From: Laguncularia racemosa
Lineage: Eukaryota > Streptophyta > Magnoliopsida > Myrtales > Combretaceae
NCBI GenBank assembly: GCA_037954665.1
Contig: JBBMOL010000248.1
Location: 620,001 to 684,000, forward strand
Length of the DNA: 64,000 nt
Direction: 5' to 3'
Position numbers and translations under genes: made by a program. Below, one piece after another: positions 9,441 to 19,726 of the stretch (position 1 is the stretch's first letter; each line of letters starts with the position of its first letter). The notes beneath the pieces are model-generated. The model saw only the letters and a list, made by a program, of their open reading frames with translations, searched no databases and was not told where the DNA came from.

Positions 9441-12276
9441 TCGGCTTTCCCTTCATTCTTCCTTTGACACCTCTTGCTTGTGCTTCTTCTTCAGCTGTAG
9501 GAACGTACCACAGTCCAAACGTCCCTTGCTGCCCCTCTTTGAACTGAAGGCCCTCCTTGTTGGTCACTACGTTCACTTCATTGAAAATTTGTAGTCGGAG
9601 GTCTTCTAAACCTTCCTCCCCGATATATGGTATGGCAGTCTCTTTATATATGGCGTAATCCTGCTCGCCGAGTACCGTGACTATCTGCCCGTTTGCAATG
9701 AATTTGACCCTTTGGTGGAGACTAGAGGGGATGGCTCCAGCAGCATGTATCCAGGGTCTTCCCAAGAGTAGGTTGAAAGATCTTGGGATATCGAGGACCT
9801 GGAAAGATATGTGGAATACTTGTGGACCAATTTCCACTGGTAGGTTGATCTCCCCTACTATATCTCTTTTCGACCCATCAAAAGCTCTAACCACCACGGA
9901 GCTAGGTTTTATGTTGCTTGGATCGACCCCCAATAAGTCGAGAGTTGCTAATGGGCAAACGTTGAGGGACGATCCGTTGTCGATGAGTACCCGAGAGACA
10001 ATGGTGTCATTGCACCTGACCACTATGAATAGCGGTTTGGTATGTTGGTCTCCCTCTTCTCCTAGCTCTTCCGAAGAGAAAGATATTTGGTCCATTGTAA
10101 AAATAGAGTCTGCCACGTGACTTATCTTGTATGTAGCGATGCCTTCTGGGACTTGAATCTGTTTGAGCACTTTAAAGAGTGCTTCCCTATGAGGCTCGGA
10201 TGCTGTAAGAAGGCCCATGAGTGATATCTGTGTTGGAACTTTATTTAGTTGTTCCATTATCTTGTATTCACTCGCCTTGAACATCTTTTTAAACGCAGCG
10301 AGTCCCTCTTCCTCTTCCTCTCCTTTCTCCACGTTGGGCTCTTCAGTCGAGCTTTTATACTTTGGATCGTATATTCTCCCAGAGCGGGTGATCCCTGCCA
10401 CCATAGGAGGTCGCTCTTGTTTGATGGCCCGATAGTCGAAAGGTGCAGCCTTGTAACTTTCTGCCGGTATTGGGACATTAAATACATATCTTTTCCTTGG
10501 GATCTGTATCTCAACTGGTTGTCCCTCATAGCACTTTACAAGCCTGGGCTTCTGATGAGAATTGATCATGTTTATAATCTTTTCCTCTTCCTTTGGAGGG
10601 TTGTCTTCCTTCTCAAATTTCGGCCCCCATCTGCTAGGCGACCCATATTCAGTTGGGGTGTAAGAATAGCTTACCAAGTATTTGAACCTCCCGTGTGATT
10701 CTCCCAAAGTGACGACTATTGGGTCTCCAGCTAACCACCTTCTTTTAATGTGTGCTTTTGGTGCTTCTTCTGGCGCTTGATGGGGTTGCTTCTTCTGTTG
10801 GTCCATCGTTTTCTGCTTAAGGGCTTCCTTGGGAGTTGACTCCTCAGATGTGATCATGTTAATGGTAGGCTTATGATTGGGCAGCGGGTTGGTGTTGACA
10901 TTGGGTGCTGGGGTGTTCACAAAATCCAACTGTATGATTCTTGCATCGATTAAGTCTTGGATCTTGTGCCGGAGCCTCCAGCACCTATCTGTAGAATGCC
11001 CCTCCTGACCCATACAGTAGTCACACTTGAGGCTTGAGTCAAAATTCTTGGGCTTGTACCGGTCGTTGGGGATCTCGAAGCTGATCAAGTTGTTTGCCCT
11101 CAACTGAGCGAAGACCTGACTGAGCGGTATGGGGATCGGAGTGAACTACCTTGGGACCCTGGCAGCCTGGGTATGACCTGTTGTGGATTGTTGGGCTGGG
11201 GTACTCATGGTCTAGAATGTCACATGAGTCCCAGTTTTTTCTGCCTTACCGGAATGGACTGTGCTGACGGTAGACTCCTTAGCTCTATTTCCTCCTAAGG
11301 GCCTTTGTGTTGGTGTAACCCTGGGAGGATCCATTGTTTGGAGTCTGCCGGTGGTGATGGCATTTTCAATCCGACATCCTGCAGCTACCACCTCTGCAAA
11401 GCTGGATGAGGTCTGGCCTACCAGATGTGAAAAGTAGGTCTTGTCCAGGGTGTTGACAAATATGGATGTCAACTCCTTCTCAGAGATTGGGATTGCTACT
11501 CTGGCGGCCTAGGCTCTCCAGCGCTGAGCATATTCCTTAAACGGCTCAGTATGTCTTTTCCGTAGACTTCCCAGATCAATCACAGATGAGGCGACTTCAA
11601 TATTGAACTTACACTGGTCATAGAACGCCCGGGCTAGCTTTTCCCAGGTGTTGACACTGTTGAAGTCCAGGTGGGCGTACTAGACTAATGCAGGGCCTGT
11701 GAGGCTGTCTTGGAAGGTCTGGATCATGAGTTGGTCGTATTGAGCATACTTGCTCATCTTTCGGGCATATAGCCTGGTATGCATTTTGGGGCACCCGGTC
11801 TCATCATATTTTTCAAACTCTGGGGTCTTGAACTTCTTAGGGTATACCTCTTCCCTGTACACTGGCAGACTGGTGATCCCGGCCTGCTCGAAACCGTCAG
11901 GACCCTCGATTGTTTTCATCTTATCATGGAGCTGCTGGAAGAGTCTCTTCTCCATCTCCTTCTGTCTCTCTTCCATCTCTCTCTTCAGGTTGTTAGAGGT
12001 TGGCCCCTAGTTGATCTTCGGCTCATATTCAAAAGCTGGGTTGAGGTGGGAATTGATTTCTTCATACTCCGGAGGCTGTCCCTCCACTGCTTTCGCTTTC
12101 CTGGCCCCTAAATGTTCTTCCTGGGTTGGCTGAGTGGTGCAAAGGAGGCCGATGCTTTCAGTTAGGAGGTGGACCTGGGCAGCCAATTGTTGGACCATTT
12201 GTTCTAGGGATACGATCCTGGAGTTTGAGGCAGCTTCAGCATTTGTGTTGTTGCTCTTGTCGCTACTGTTGGCCAT
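9397..12276 (-). pseudogene. Gag-protease of the Ogre-type element, with five in-frame stops
   Basis: One frame runs from the likely ATG at 12276 to the TGA at 9397-9399, with no frameshift but with in-frame stops at 12007, 11680, 11509, 11212 and 11146 (lower coordinates; all TAG). The N-terminal third has a short helical stretch (VSLEQMVQQLAAQV) and a basic/acidic coiled coil (KREMEERQKEMEKRL). The gag core is around 11900-11500 (FQDSLTGPALV, KEYAQRWRA). A zinc knuckle, CDYCMGQEGHSTDRC, lies near 11010. The aspartic protease motif VLIDNGSSLNVCP is near 10000. The last 568 codons (from 11103) are open. Gag would form the particle and protease would cut the polyprotein. Confidence 0.9.
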
Positions 12277-12530
12277 TTTTGTTCTTGAACGTGTGCGAAT
12301 TGGGCTTCTGGAAGGGTTCGGTTGCTTGGGAGCTATCTTGATACCTGGCGCGCATTTTTTTCCTTTTTTAGTATAATGTATGCAAATGTTATGCATATGT
12401 CACACAAATGCTAAAAATAAAAAGGGTTGACAATTGATTGACGATGTAATATTGAAACTTTCACTTTTATTAATATTGGAAATTTTGGAGTTCGATATTT
12501 AAAGAAAAATAAAAGATTACAAATGATGAT

Positions 12531-14057
12531 CTATTTCCTAGCTCTCTTGGTCTTCTGTTGTAGAGGCTCAGACTTCCCGTTGATGACGGCTTCCAGTTCT
12601 TCGACTCTGGCTTTGGTCTTTTCTAGCTGGGCTTCCAAGGCTTTGTTCCTTTGGTCGGATTCCTTGAATCGTCCCTTCCAGATGTCTTTCTTATAATCTG
12701 CAGCTTCAAAGTATACCTCCATCCGGGCCTTGACCTGCTCTAGGTAGATTTCTAGCTCTGGATTTACTTTGTCTGGCCTTGGTTGAGTGACATCTGGAAC
12801 CCGGTATGCTCTTTCCCCTGTTTGGTACAGTTGGCGGATTACAAACTCTCTAGTGGCTCGGTGCTTTCCCACTTCGCCATCTAGCTCCCCAAGGTCTACA
12901 TTCGGACTTTCAATTCTTGCCCCCCAAACTGCTTTGACCTTTGCCAGCTTAGCAAACTTTTCAGCCACCAGCAGGTTCGGATCTTGGTACTCGAAGGTGA
13001 CTGCTTCCAGCAAGGGCCGATAGACTATGTCTTGGATAGTACCAAACTGGTGGACCATTGAATTGGGGTGATATCCGATACATCCATTGATTTCGATCAA
13101 AGGCACGGCTTGAAAATTACTGCAGGTCAAAATAATTTTGTCGCAGCAACTCCACCTGGCCGTCCACAGAATATCCTCGGCACTAAGGCTTCTAAGCACT
13201 TCTACCCAACTGTGGCTGGTAAGGTCATCAGGTAGCTTTATCTTTTCTACGCATGAATCCACAAGGTCCACCTGCTGGGCTAAGGTTTTCCGGACCATAT
13301 TCAACCCGAAACACTTAAGGTGGCTTATGAGCCATATCAGCATAAGGTTGATGCTTGAGCGGAGGATCCCATGGCCTTTCTTCTTGAGGAAGTTCAAGTT
13401 CCAAATTTGTTTAGCCAATAGAGCCGAGATGTAAGATCTTCTTTCCAGGAATTGGGTTACCAGCTCTGCAACCCGGTAGTGAACATAGAAAGTTCCGGTG
13501 GGGAATAGTATGGTGGCGAAAGCTGTCAAGATGAAAGCATTCACCCTTCTCTGTCTGTAAGTCTTGGGGTCCCCACACAGTATGTCTTTTCTATCCCCAT
13601 TGTCTTCTCGGGCAATGAACCAGGCTTCCAAATCGTCCATCCGTATGCAGTATCCATTACAGTCTGCTAGGGCTTTGTTGACTGCTGCTTTGCAGATGCC
13701 TAGTAGTCTGCTGAAGGTACCGGCTGGCCCGGCCTCGAGATCTGGCATATAGATTTGATTAGTCAGTGTTGGAGCCTGTAGCAGCTGGGTGTACTCTTCC
13801 AGGGTAGGGGTGATCTCATGCGGCCCGATAAAGAAAGCTGCGGGCTCGATTTCCCATAACTGAAGCATGGCCCGTACCAAAGGCAGATTTACCTCTATTT
13901 TTGTTAGTGAGAGGATGGGGCTTATCTTTTGCTGGATGAAGGCCTGCTCTTCTGGGTTGTACAAGGTAAACCAATGGTCTAGTACCAACTTTGGGTCCAA
14001 AGGTTTGTACACCCGAATTTCTTTGCGAAGTAGACGGTCGACTGCGGTGCTAGCCAT
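12531..14057 (-). CDS. ORF1 of the Ogre-type element (508 residues, intact)
   Basis: This is the extra reading frame upstream of gag found in Ogre-type elements. It encodes 508 residues without a stop. The N-terminal two thirds are globular (DHWFTLYNPEEQAFIQQK, VRAMLQLWEIEPAAFFIG and LEEYTQLLQ) and resemble the plant mobile domain (aminotransferase-like) seen in host and transposon proteins. The last ~60 residues are a charged coiled coil (NKALEAQLEKTKARVEELEA) with a basic tail. Function is unknown. The ATG is preceded directly by AG in a T-rich context (14058-14059), which fits a splice acceptor, so it may be expressed from a spliced message. It is the only element ORF left unbroken. It could be mistaken for a host PMD gene, but it lies wholly inside the LTR pair in the expected slot. 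Confidence 0.85.
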   Translation of the reverse strand: MASTAVDRLLRKEIRVYKPLDPKLVLDHWFTLYNPEEQAFIQQKISPILSLTKIEVNLPLVRAMLQLWEIEPAAFFIGPHEITPTLEEYTQLLQAPTLTNQIYMPDLEAGPAGTFSRLLGICKAAVNKALADCNGYCIRMDDLEAWFIAREDNGDRKDILCGDPKTYRQRRVNAFILTAFATILFPTGTFYVHYRVAELVTQFLERRSYISALLAKQIWNLNFLKKKGHGILRSSINLMLIWLISHLKCFGLNMVRKTLAQQVDLVDSCVEKIKLPDDLTSHSWVEVLRSLSAEDILWTARWSCCDKIILTCSNFQAVPLIEINGCIGYHPNSMVHQFGTIQDIVYRPLLEAVTFEYQDPNLLVAEKFAKLAKVKAVWGARIESPNVDLGELDGEVGKHRATREFVIRQLYQTGERAYRVPDVTQPRPDKVNPELEIYLEQVKARMEVYFEAADYKKDIWKGRFKESDQRNKALEAQLEKTKARVEELEAVINGKSEPLQQKTKRARK

Positions 14058-14535
14058 CTATTACAACAAGAAATTTTCCTAATTACAAATCGAACTATAA
14101 CATTACAGGGAAATTGATCTGAACTCCATTGAATAAAACAACAAATATTACATCATCAACAATTGTCAACCCATGATGTTACGTATGCAAATAGGTTGGT
14201 TCTAACTGGTCCCCAAGCTCTATGGCCTCCCGCATTCTCGGAGAAATGGATCTCAGGCCATATCGAAGCATTGGGTGGGGTAGCCTAATTGGTCCCGAAC
14301 GGTGATCAACTCACTTCGCCCGAAACCTACACAATGGCTCCCCATCTTAGGGTTTTAGGACGGTCTGGGTTCGACCGCATCTATTCACACGAACACATGC
14401 ATGCATGCAGACCCCATAGTAAAGAAAGCTAAACCTAGCTAATCCTTGAAAAGTTAGCAACAGGATAATAATTGAAAGACATTTCTTTAAGAGAACAATT
14501 CGAAGAGATTCAGGTGGCTAGCCTACTGGCATGGA

Positions 14536-14553
14536 TCCCTAGTGGAGTCACCA
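14536..14553 (-). other. Primer-binding site of the Ogre-type element
   Basis: Three bases inside the 5' LTR the sense strand reads TGGTGACTCCACTAGGGA, starting with the TGG complementary to tRNA CCA ends. It is not the common initiator-Met site (TGGTATCAGAGC). I cannot assign the tRNA with certainty. Confidence 0.6.
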
Positions 14554-15500
14554 TCCTGTCGAGTCTAATTTTTGAATTTTCCCATTCCTAATCCGATCAA
14601 GACTAGACCCTATGCTCATCTAATATAGATCCTCGACTTGAGTTAGGAACTTCGTTTAATTTTGGAGTCGCCACCCAACTATTGTTGGGAAAGATTGAAT
14701 TAAGACTAAAGGAGCGGATTAGTCTTAATTTGGACCACTAGTCGTCGTGATTTCCTCTTCTCGTTTTTGGTGAAAAGAGGAAAAGGAAAACCGGAGTTTC
14801 TAAGTTCGGAGGCTAACCTATTAAAACCTTACGGTTACCACATAATCTCCTAAAATTATCTCTATCTAGAAATGTCTTTTGTTTTGTTTCTGTTGCTTTG
14901 TGTTTTTGAATGAGTTATTTGAAAAAATGATTTTTTATTTCATTTTATGGGTTGACCCAAATGGGTGCCTACGTACCTGCTATTCAGGATCAAACAAGCC
15001 GTAGTTCGCTTTTCCTAAAAAGATTTAGTGGGTTTGTGAATTTTAATTTGAAAATCTCCTTTTGATTTATGTTTTTAACATTTTTTGGGATTTTTCTAAA
15101 AAAATCTAAACCTAAGCTTAATAATTTGATTTTTGAAAATAATTTTTGGGGAAAACATCAATTTTGGATTTATGTGAGAAAATGATTTTTCTAAGTGATA
15201 AAACTCATTTTTTTTCTATTTTTATAATTTTTGAATTTTTATTAAATTTTTTATTATTTTCTTTGTAATTTTTATGATTTTTTATGATTTTTATGATTTT
15301 TTCGATTTTTCCTTATTCTTCTACAATTTTTATAAGTTTTCATGATTTTTATAGTTTTTTTTATTATTTTTATTATTTTTATTAATTTTTCATAATTTTT
15401 GTGAACTTTTGTTAAAATTTTTATCCTAAGTTATTATCTATCCTATTTTAAAGTCTAAAGTCTTATTATTATTTTCTTAATATTTTTATTATTATTCTCT

Positions 15501-15533
<33 letters not shown>

Positions 15534-15710
15534 TTTTTTAAAATTATTAAATCCTAAAAAAAAATCTAATTTCTAACATTTTCCTATTTATGGAAATATA
15601 AATAAAACATAAATACATAAATAACAAATTAATAAATCAAATAACAAAATAATATATCAAATAAAAACAAATAAAATAAATAAAATTCGAAAAAAAATCC
15701 GGAAAATCCG

Positions 15711-15716
15711 ACTTAC
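15711..15716 (-). promoter_or_regulatory. Splice-donor consensus in the 5' LTR
   Basis: CCAG|GTAAGT on the minus strand, followed by a long T-rich tract. It is about 310 bp downstream of the TATA box, so inside the transcript, and is the proposed donor of the ORF1 leader intron. Confidence 0.6.
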
Positions 15717-16023
15717 CTGGATTCGGGTCGGTGCGGAGGTCGGGTCAAAGCGAGTCGGGTCGGATCGGTCGGACACGGCGGCGGGGAGTGCTCGTTGATG
15801 GCGTTCCGGCGGCCTTTTGCAGCGGGTGAGGTGTCGAATCCTAGGTTATCGAGGGTGAGGAATCCAATGATGGCGGTGGTTTGCTCCATAAACGCCTCCT
15901 GGTGGTTGCTTAGCTACTGATCGGCGGTCGCGGCTTCGATTTCCTCTGGTGCTCTCCGATTCACTCTTTTCTCTCAGTTTCTCTTGCTTTTGATCTGTGT
16001 CCTTTGCTCCTGCCTTCGATCCC

Positions 16024-16031
16024 TATTTATA
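16024..16031 (-). promoter_or_regulatory. TATA box of the 5' LTR promoter
   Basis: TATAAATA on the minus strand, the likely Pol II promoter of the whole element, conserved with the other two LTRs of the family. Confidence 0.7.
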
Positions 16032-16369
16032 GCTGCTCAGAAGCCCTCTTGGATAAGCTCAAATTCGGCAATTTGGATAAATCCGAATTTTTTCGTTTTT
16101 TAGATTTGATTTTATCCAGCCTATTTGGTGCTGATTTGTTGTAATCTTGTGATTTATCTGGATAATTCGGTTTTAGATTGATTGAAATCCAAAAAGATTC
16201 GAAGAAATCCAGCAATTTTGGCCTCGTCGGACTTCTGCCGGATTTTTCTCCGGTTGGGCTTGAGGAAGAAGACGACCACGTGCGAGGCACGTGTTTCCTC
16301 TCGGCCAATCGCATGCTGCCACGTGGCAGCTCCAGGGAAAAGAAGAGAAAAATTTTTCCGAGCGCACGT

Positions 16370-16443
16370 GGGGGGATTCGAACTCGCGACCTCTGGCTTC
16401 CACATGATCCTAGGTGCGCACACGAGCCAGCTGAGCTGACCTA
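16370..16443 (-). other. tRNA-like segment in U3 of the 5' LTR
   Basis: Same block as at 2706-2778: an A-box-like CAGCTCAGCTGG near 16438-16427 and a B-box GTTCGAATCC at 16382-16373. Spacing and both boxes are kept although the middle differs. Confidence 0.55.
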
Positions 16444-16709
16444 ATTTCCCGATTTTATTTACATCGCAAATTATATATATGCGATGCAATTTTTCTATTT
16501 TTTTGTATTTTTTGGAATTTCAAATTTTTTTTAAAATTATTTAATCCTTATTATTGCTATTTCTGAAATTATTTCTCAAAATTGATGTATTTTCCTATTT
16601 ATTTTTATTTTTTTGAATATTTTTCCTATTTTCGCCAAATTAGAGAAAAATTGGGAAAAATTGGAAAATGATTATTATTAATTCTTAGGGCAAAAATGGG
16701 GTGTTTACA

Positions 16710-17525
16710 TATTTATTTTATTTGAAATAATATATATATTTGTTTATTTATTTTAGAATGATTGAACTAAAATGAGCTTTTTAGTGGTGTTCAATCTTAT
16801 CGAGTATAAGTTCAAAACTATAAGCTCAATTGAATTTGAGTCGAATTCAAACTTTGAAATTTGGAATTGAGTGCAAGTTCGAGTTTGAATTTGATTCAAA
16901 TGCAATACTATGTTATCTTGAATTGACTTATTTACAATTTTAAGATAGAGTTACTTTGACTCCTCAACTTGAGACAAAGCAAGTAAGAGATACTTCAAAA
17001 ATTTGAGATCCAATAGGAGGGATTGTTAAGGAAATATAAATAATAATAGTGCAATGGAAGTTGTAATTGAGTTGGTAGCCAGGTAAAGCTTCATCTCCAA
17101 TTACAATGCTATATGTCAAGTTAAGTGTACTAACAGTAAGGGGAAAAGACTGATGATTATTTGAAGATGACAACTATTCTAAAAAAATCACCTTCAAAAG
17201 TCAAATTGGCTTTTCTTAATTCATCTCTGGATTAGTTCATGCAACAAAAAGAAAAGTGAAATCAAGACCTAAAAAAATAGGGTCCAAATGTCAAAAGCAT
17301 GATAAAAGAGTGGATAAACTATTTTCATTTTGGTGCTTTCAAATTTTTTTTCTTTAGCTTTTAGATTTTACTTGATATCTTAATAGTACCAATAGGATGA
17401 ACCACATATGGCATTAACATAAAAAGTATCAATTTAGTAATAATCATTGTAATGATAATTATGAGTTATTTAGGAGATTAGAAGCACCGGTTATAAGACC
17501 CTTAGAATAAGTGATTAACATCGGG
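16710..17525. repeat. Duplicated segment, copy A, right part
   Basis: Matches 55905-56736 in direct orientation. It contains a purine-rich AGGAGGGA followed by TTGTTAAGGAAATAT near 17020-17035 (56200-56220 in copy B), which resembles the polypurine tract/LTR junction of a copia element. The duplicated unit may therefore itself be an old retroelement piece. Near 17525 it has a single ATTAA where copy B has the start of the Athila LTR. No coding potential. Confidence 0.7.
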
Positions 17526-19540
17526 ATTAGAAATTGAATCAAACTACAACACTAGAGTCTTCGCCTATAAAGATTGAACCACACACTAAGCTCTAAAATC
17601 TAAACCATCAAAAGAATCAAGGCACCCCTACTAAACCAAGCAAGAACTGCTTTACCATACCTTGAGTTGAACATCACCAAATTATACGAGCAAAACTAAA
17701 CAACATCCATCTAAGACTGAAACAAACCACCTTCCACCAAATTAGACTCCTATGGATATGGAAGAGAGGTGAATCAATTGGATTTAGATCTTCTTAAAAA
17801 AAAATTCCCTCGATTTTCCTTACTTTATAAATCACTTGTTGAAATTGTCTAAATTCTAGAAATACGTTATATTGTCATCATGAAGTTAACTTTTTCCATA
17901 TAATATCAACCATTAATTACACATGGTGATATCTTAAATAAGTAAATTAAAAGAAATTAAGAGAAGGTTTCGAATCAACCTTCTAGAGCTCAAATGGATT
18001 GGCCTTGAAGAAAACTAAACAACTTGTTATTGATTGAGCCATGTTTAAAAAAAAAACAATAAATGGATTGAGTAAATGTGGATTGGGATTATAGTAGCAT
18101 CTAAATTGACAAATCTCTAGATTCCTACATGTGCACTCAAGATGAGGTTAATGAATAAGCATTTAGGATCACTAGGATATTTGTTATGAATTAAATAAAG
18201 AGTATATCAATTTTAGAGAATGAGTGGTGTAAGAAATGTGGAGTGTTTGTTTGTAAGGGATGAAGAATTGGCTGGATGATCGAGTAATGGATGTGTATGT
18301 TTATTATGTGAGCATTAAATCCTGAAAGGTAAGAATTAAAAAATTGAGTTGCATTATATGATCTATTTACGTTTATAGTAAATTTTCTAAAATTATTTTA
18401 AAGATAATTCCCGCATCATGAGGTGGTGGTGAAAGTGGTACAATGATGGTATTTTGAGAAGCCAAATTGATCTTGATAAGCTTATATAGTCATAGAACCA
18501 TAAATGGGTCAAACTTTTTATGTCATTTTTTATAAACCACAACGATGGAGGTTGATCTCTATATTACACCACAATTCCATTAGATTAAACATGGAGAAAT
18601 TGTTATTATAGAGTAGAAGGATATTTCTACCAAAATCGATTAAGATTTGTATTAATTAATACACAAAAATCCTACTAGGGGTCACTACATACATGTTTAA
18701 TGATATGAGGGGGTAACCATACTTTTTGTTTTCACATTTCACTAAAATGGTTTTCCTTCTATTGATGTGCCTAATAGTTTTACTTGGAAATCCATGTTGA
18801 ACTATGACCATGTCATGGATTTTGGTAAAATTTTTTCCATTAATATTTTAGACCACTTACAACTTGTGTAGGTGCATTATCTTATCCTTTATTTATACCA
18901 GGCCAAGTGCCACCAACAACCACAAATAATACAAATTGCATTGTCCCATGTTTTACCATGCCAAGATAAATCACACTGAAAGCAAACTACTTATTATACA
19001 TGTTGTACCGTTCTATTTTTTAAAGAGTTCATTTATATTACACGTGACATATAAGAGAAAGTGGAAATGATACAAAGAGAAGGAAGAAAACAAAAACAAT
19101 TTTTTTTTTTTTTTAATTTTGATACATAGCAAAAAAATAAAGTGTAATTAAATTAAGCGTTTCCTTTTAGTTGTTTGATTCAAATGATAAAAAAGAAAAT
19201 TAAAGACTAAAGTAACTCTTACTTTTTTTTTTTTTGGGTCCTAAATTTACCCATCCCCCAAAACCAACCCTAAGGAATTTCACAATGTTTATCTCAAACT
19301 GTTAAGGTTATCGAGGATTTAAATAATGAACGAGGCAAAGTTATTGGATACTAACAATTTCTCAAAATTAATGTGATGGTATTTAATATCTGTTTATTTC
19401 AAATTAATGAGTATTATTGTAAAAAAAAAAAGATTTTTAATTATATTTCTTTCGACCTAAAGAGAGAAAAGAAGTGGATTGAGGAAATGATTTATTTTTT
19501 TAAATTTTTTTTCTACCGACTCGCACTTTTGACCAGAATT
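17526..19540. other. Intergenic region upstream of the reductase gene
   Basis: About 2 kb of AT-rich sequence with poly-T runs near 19100 and 19220. I see no gene or mobile-element ends here. Confidence 0.5.
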
Positions 19541-19547
19541 GCCGGAC

Positions 19548-19556
19548 ATATAATAT
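19548..19556 (+). promoter_or_regulatory. Possible TATA box of the reductase gene
   Basis: ATATAATAT about 175 bp before the start codon, followed by a pyrimidine-rich stretch that could be the 5' untranslated region. Position and composition only. Confidence 0.3.
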
Positions 19557-19726
19557 CTACTAATTTCTCAGTATGCCCGTTCTTTTCCACCTATCCAAAC
19601 AGAGGTTTTGATTTGATACCCAAAGTTAGATTCCACTTACCCTCTTCATCGATTTCTCCGTTCTCTGTTCCCATTGAGGCAAGGTTTTAACAATTTGTGT
19701 GTTCTCAGCATAGTAACCTCTCAAAA

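Larger units (their letters stand above)
14058..15716 (-). other. Candidate leader intron from LTR to ORF1
   Basis: The donor CCAG|GTAAGT is at 15717/15716 in the 5' LTR. The acceptor TTGTTGTAATAG is at 14058, with the ORF1 ATG as the very next bases. The interval is ~1.66 kb, T-rich at its start, and spans the LTR edge and the primer-binding site. Splicing would give a short leader fused to ORF1. This is inferred from sequence only. Confidence 0.45.
902..16709 (-). mobile_element. Ogre/Tat-type Ty3/gypsy LTR retrotransposon, full length
   Basis: This is a 15.8-kb element read on the minus strand. Long terminal repeats at 902-3036 and 14557-16709 begin and end TG...CA. It is flanked by a perfect 5-bp target duplication, TATTT (897-901 and 16710-16714). 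Along the sense strand the order is 5' LTR, primer site, an extra ORF1, gag-protease, probable intron, RT, RNase H, second RNase H, integrase, a long tandem-repeat tail, polypurine tract and 3' LTR. The extra ORF upstream of gag, the dual RNase H, the protease/RT intron and the repeat-bearing 3' region are the known hallmarks of the Tat/Ogre lineage. Over the first ~510 bp the LTRs differ at about 12 sites by eye (2-3%), mostly transitions. Gag and pol carry nine in-frame stops, so this copy cannot transpose on its own. Confidence 0.95.
14557..16709 (-). repeat. 5' LTR of the Ogre-type element
   Basis: The 2153-bp LTR is the partner of 902-3036, with the same TG...CA ends. It would drive transcription of the element leftward. 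The short frames in it are not genes. Confidence 0.95.

Noticed and set aside
12531..14057. Host gene with a plant mobile domain
   Set aside because: It lies between the LTRs in the ORF1 slot and orientation of an Ogre-type element.
19697..19726. Upstream extension of the reductase start by ten codons
   Set aside because: It would begin with GTG; the ATG at 19727 gives the normal family length.
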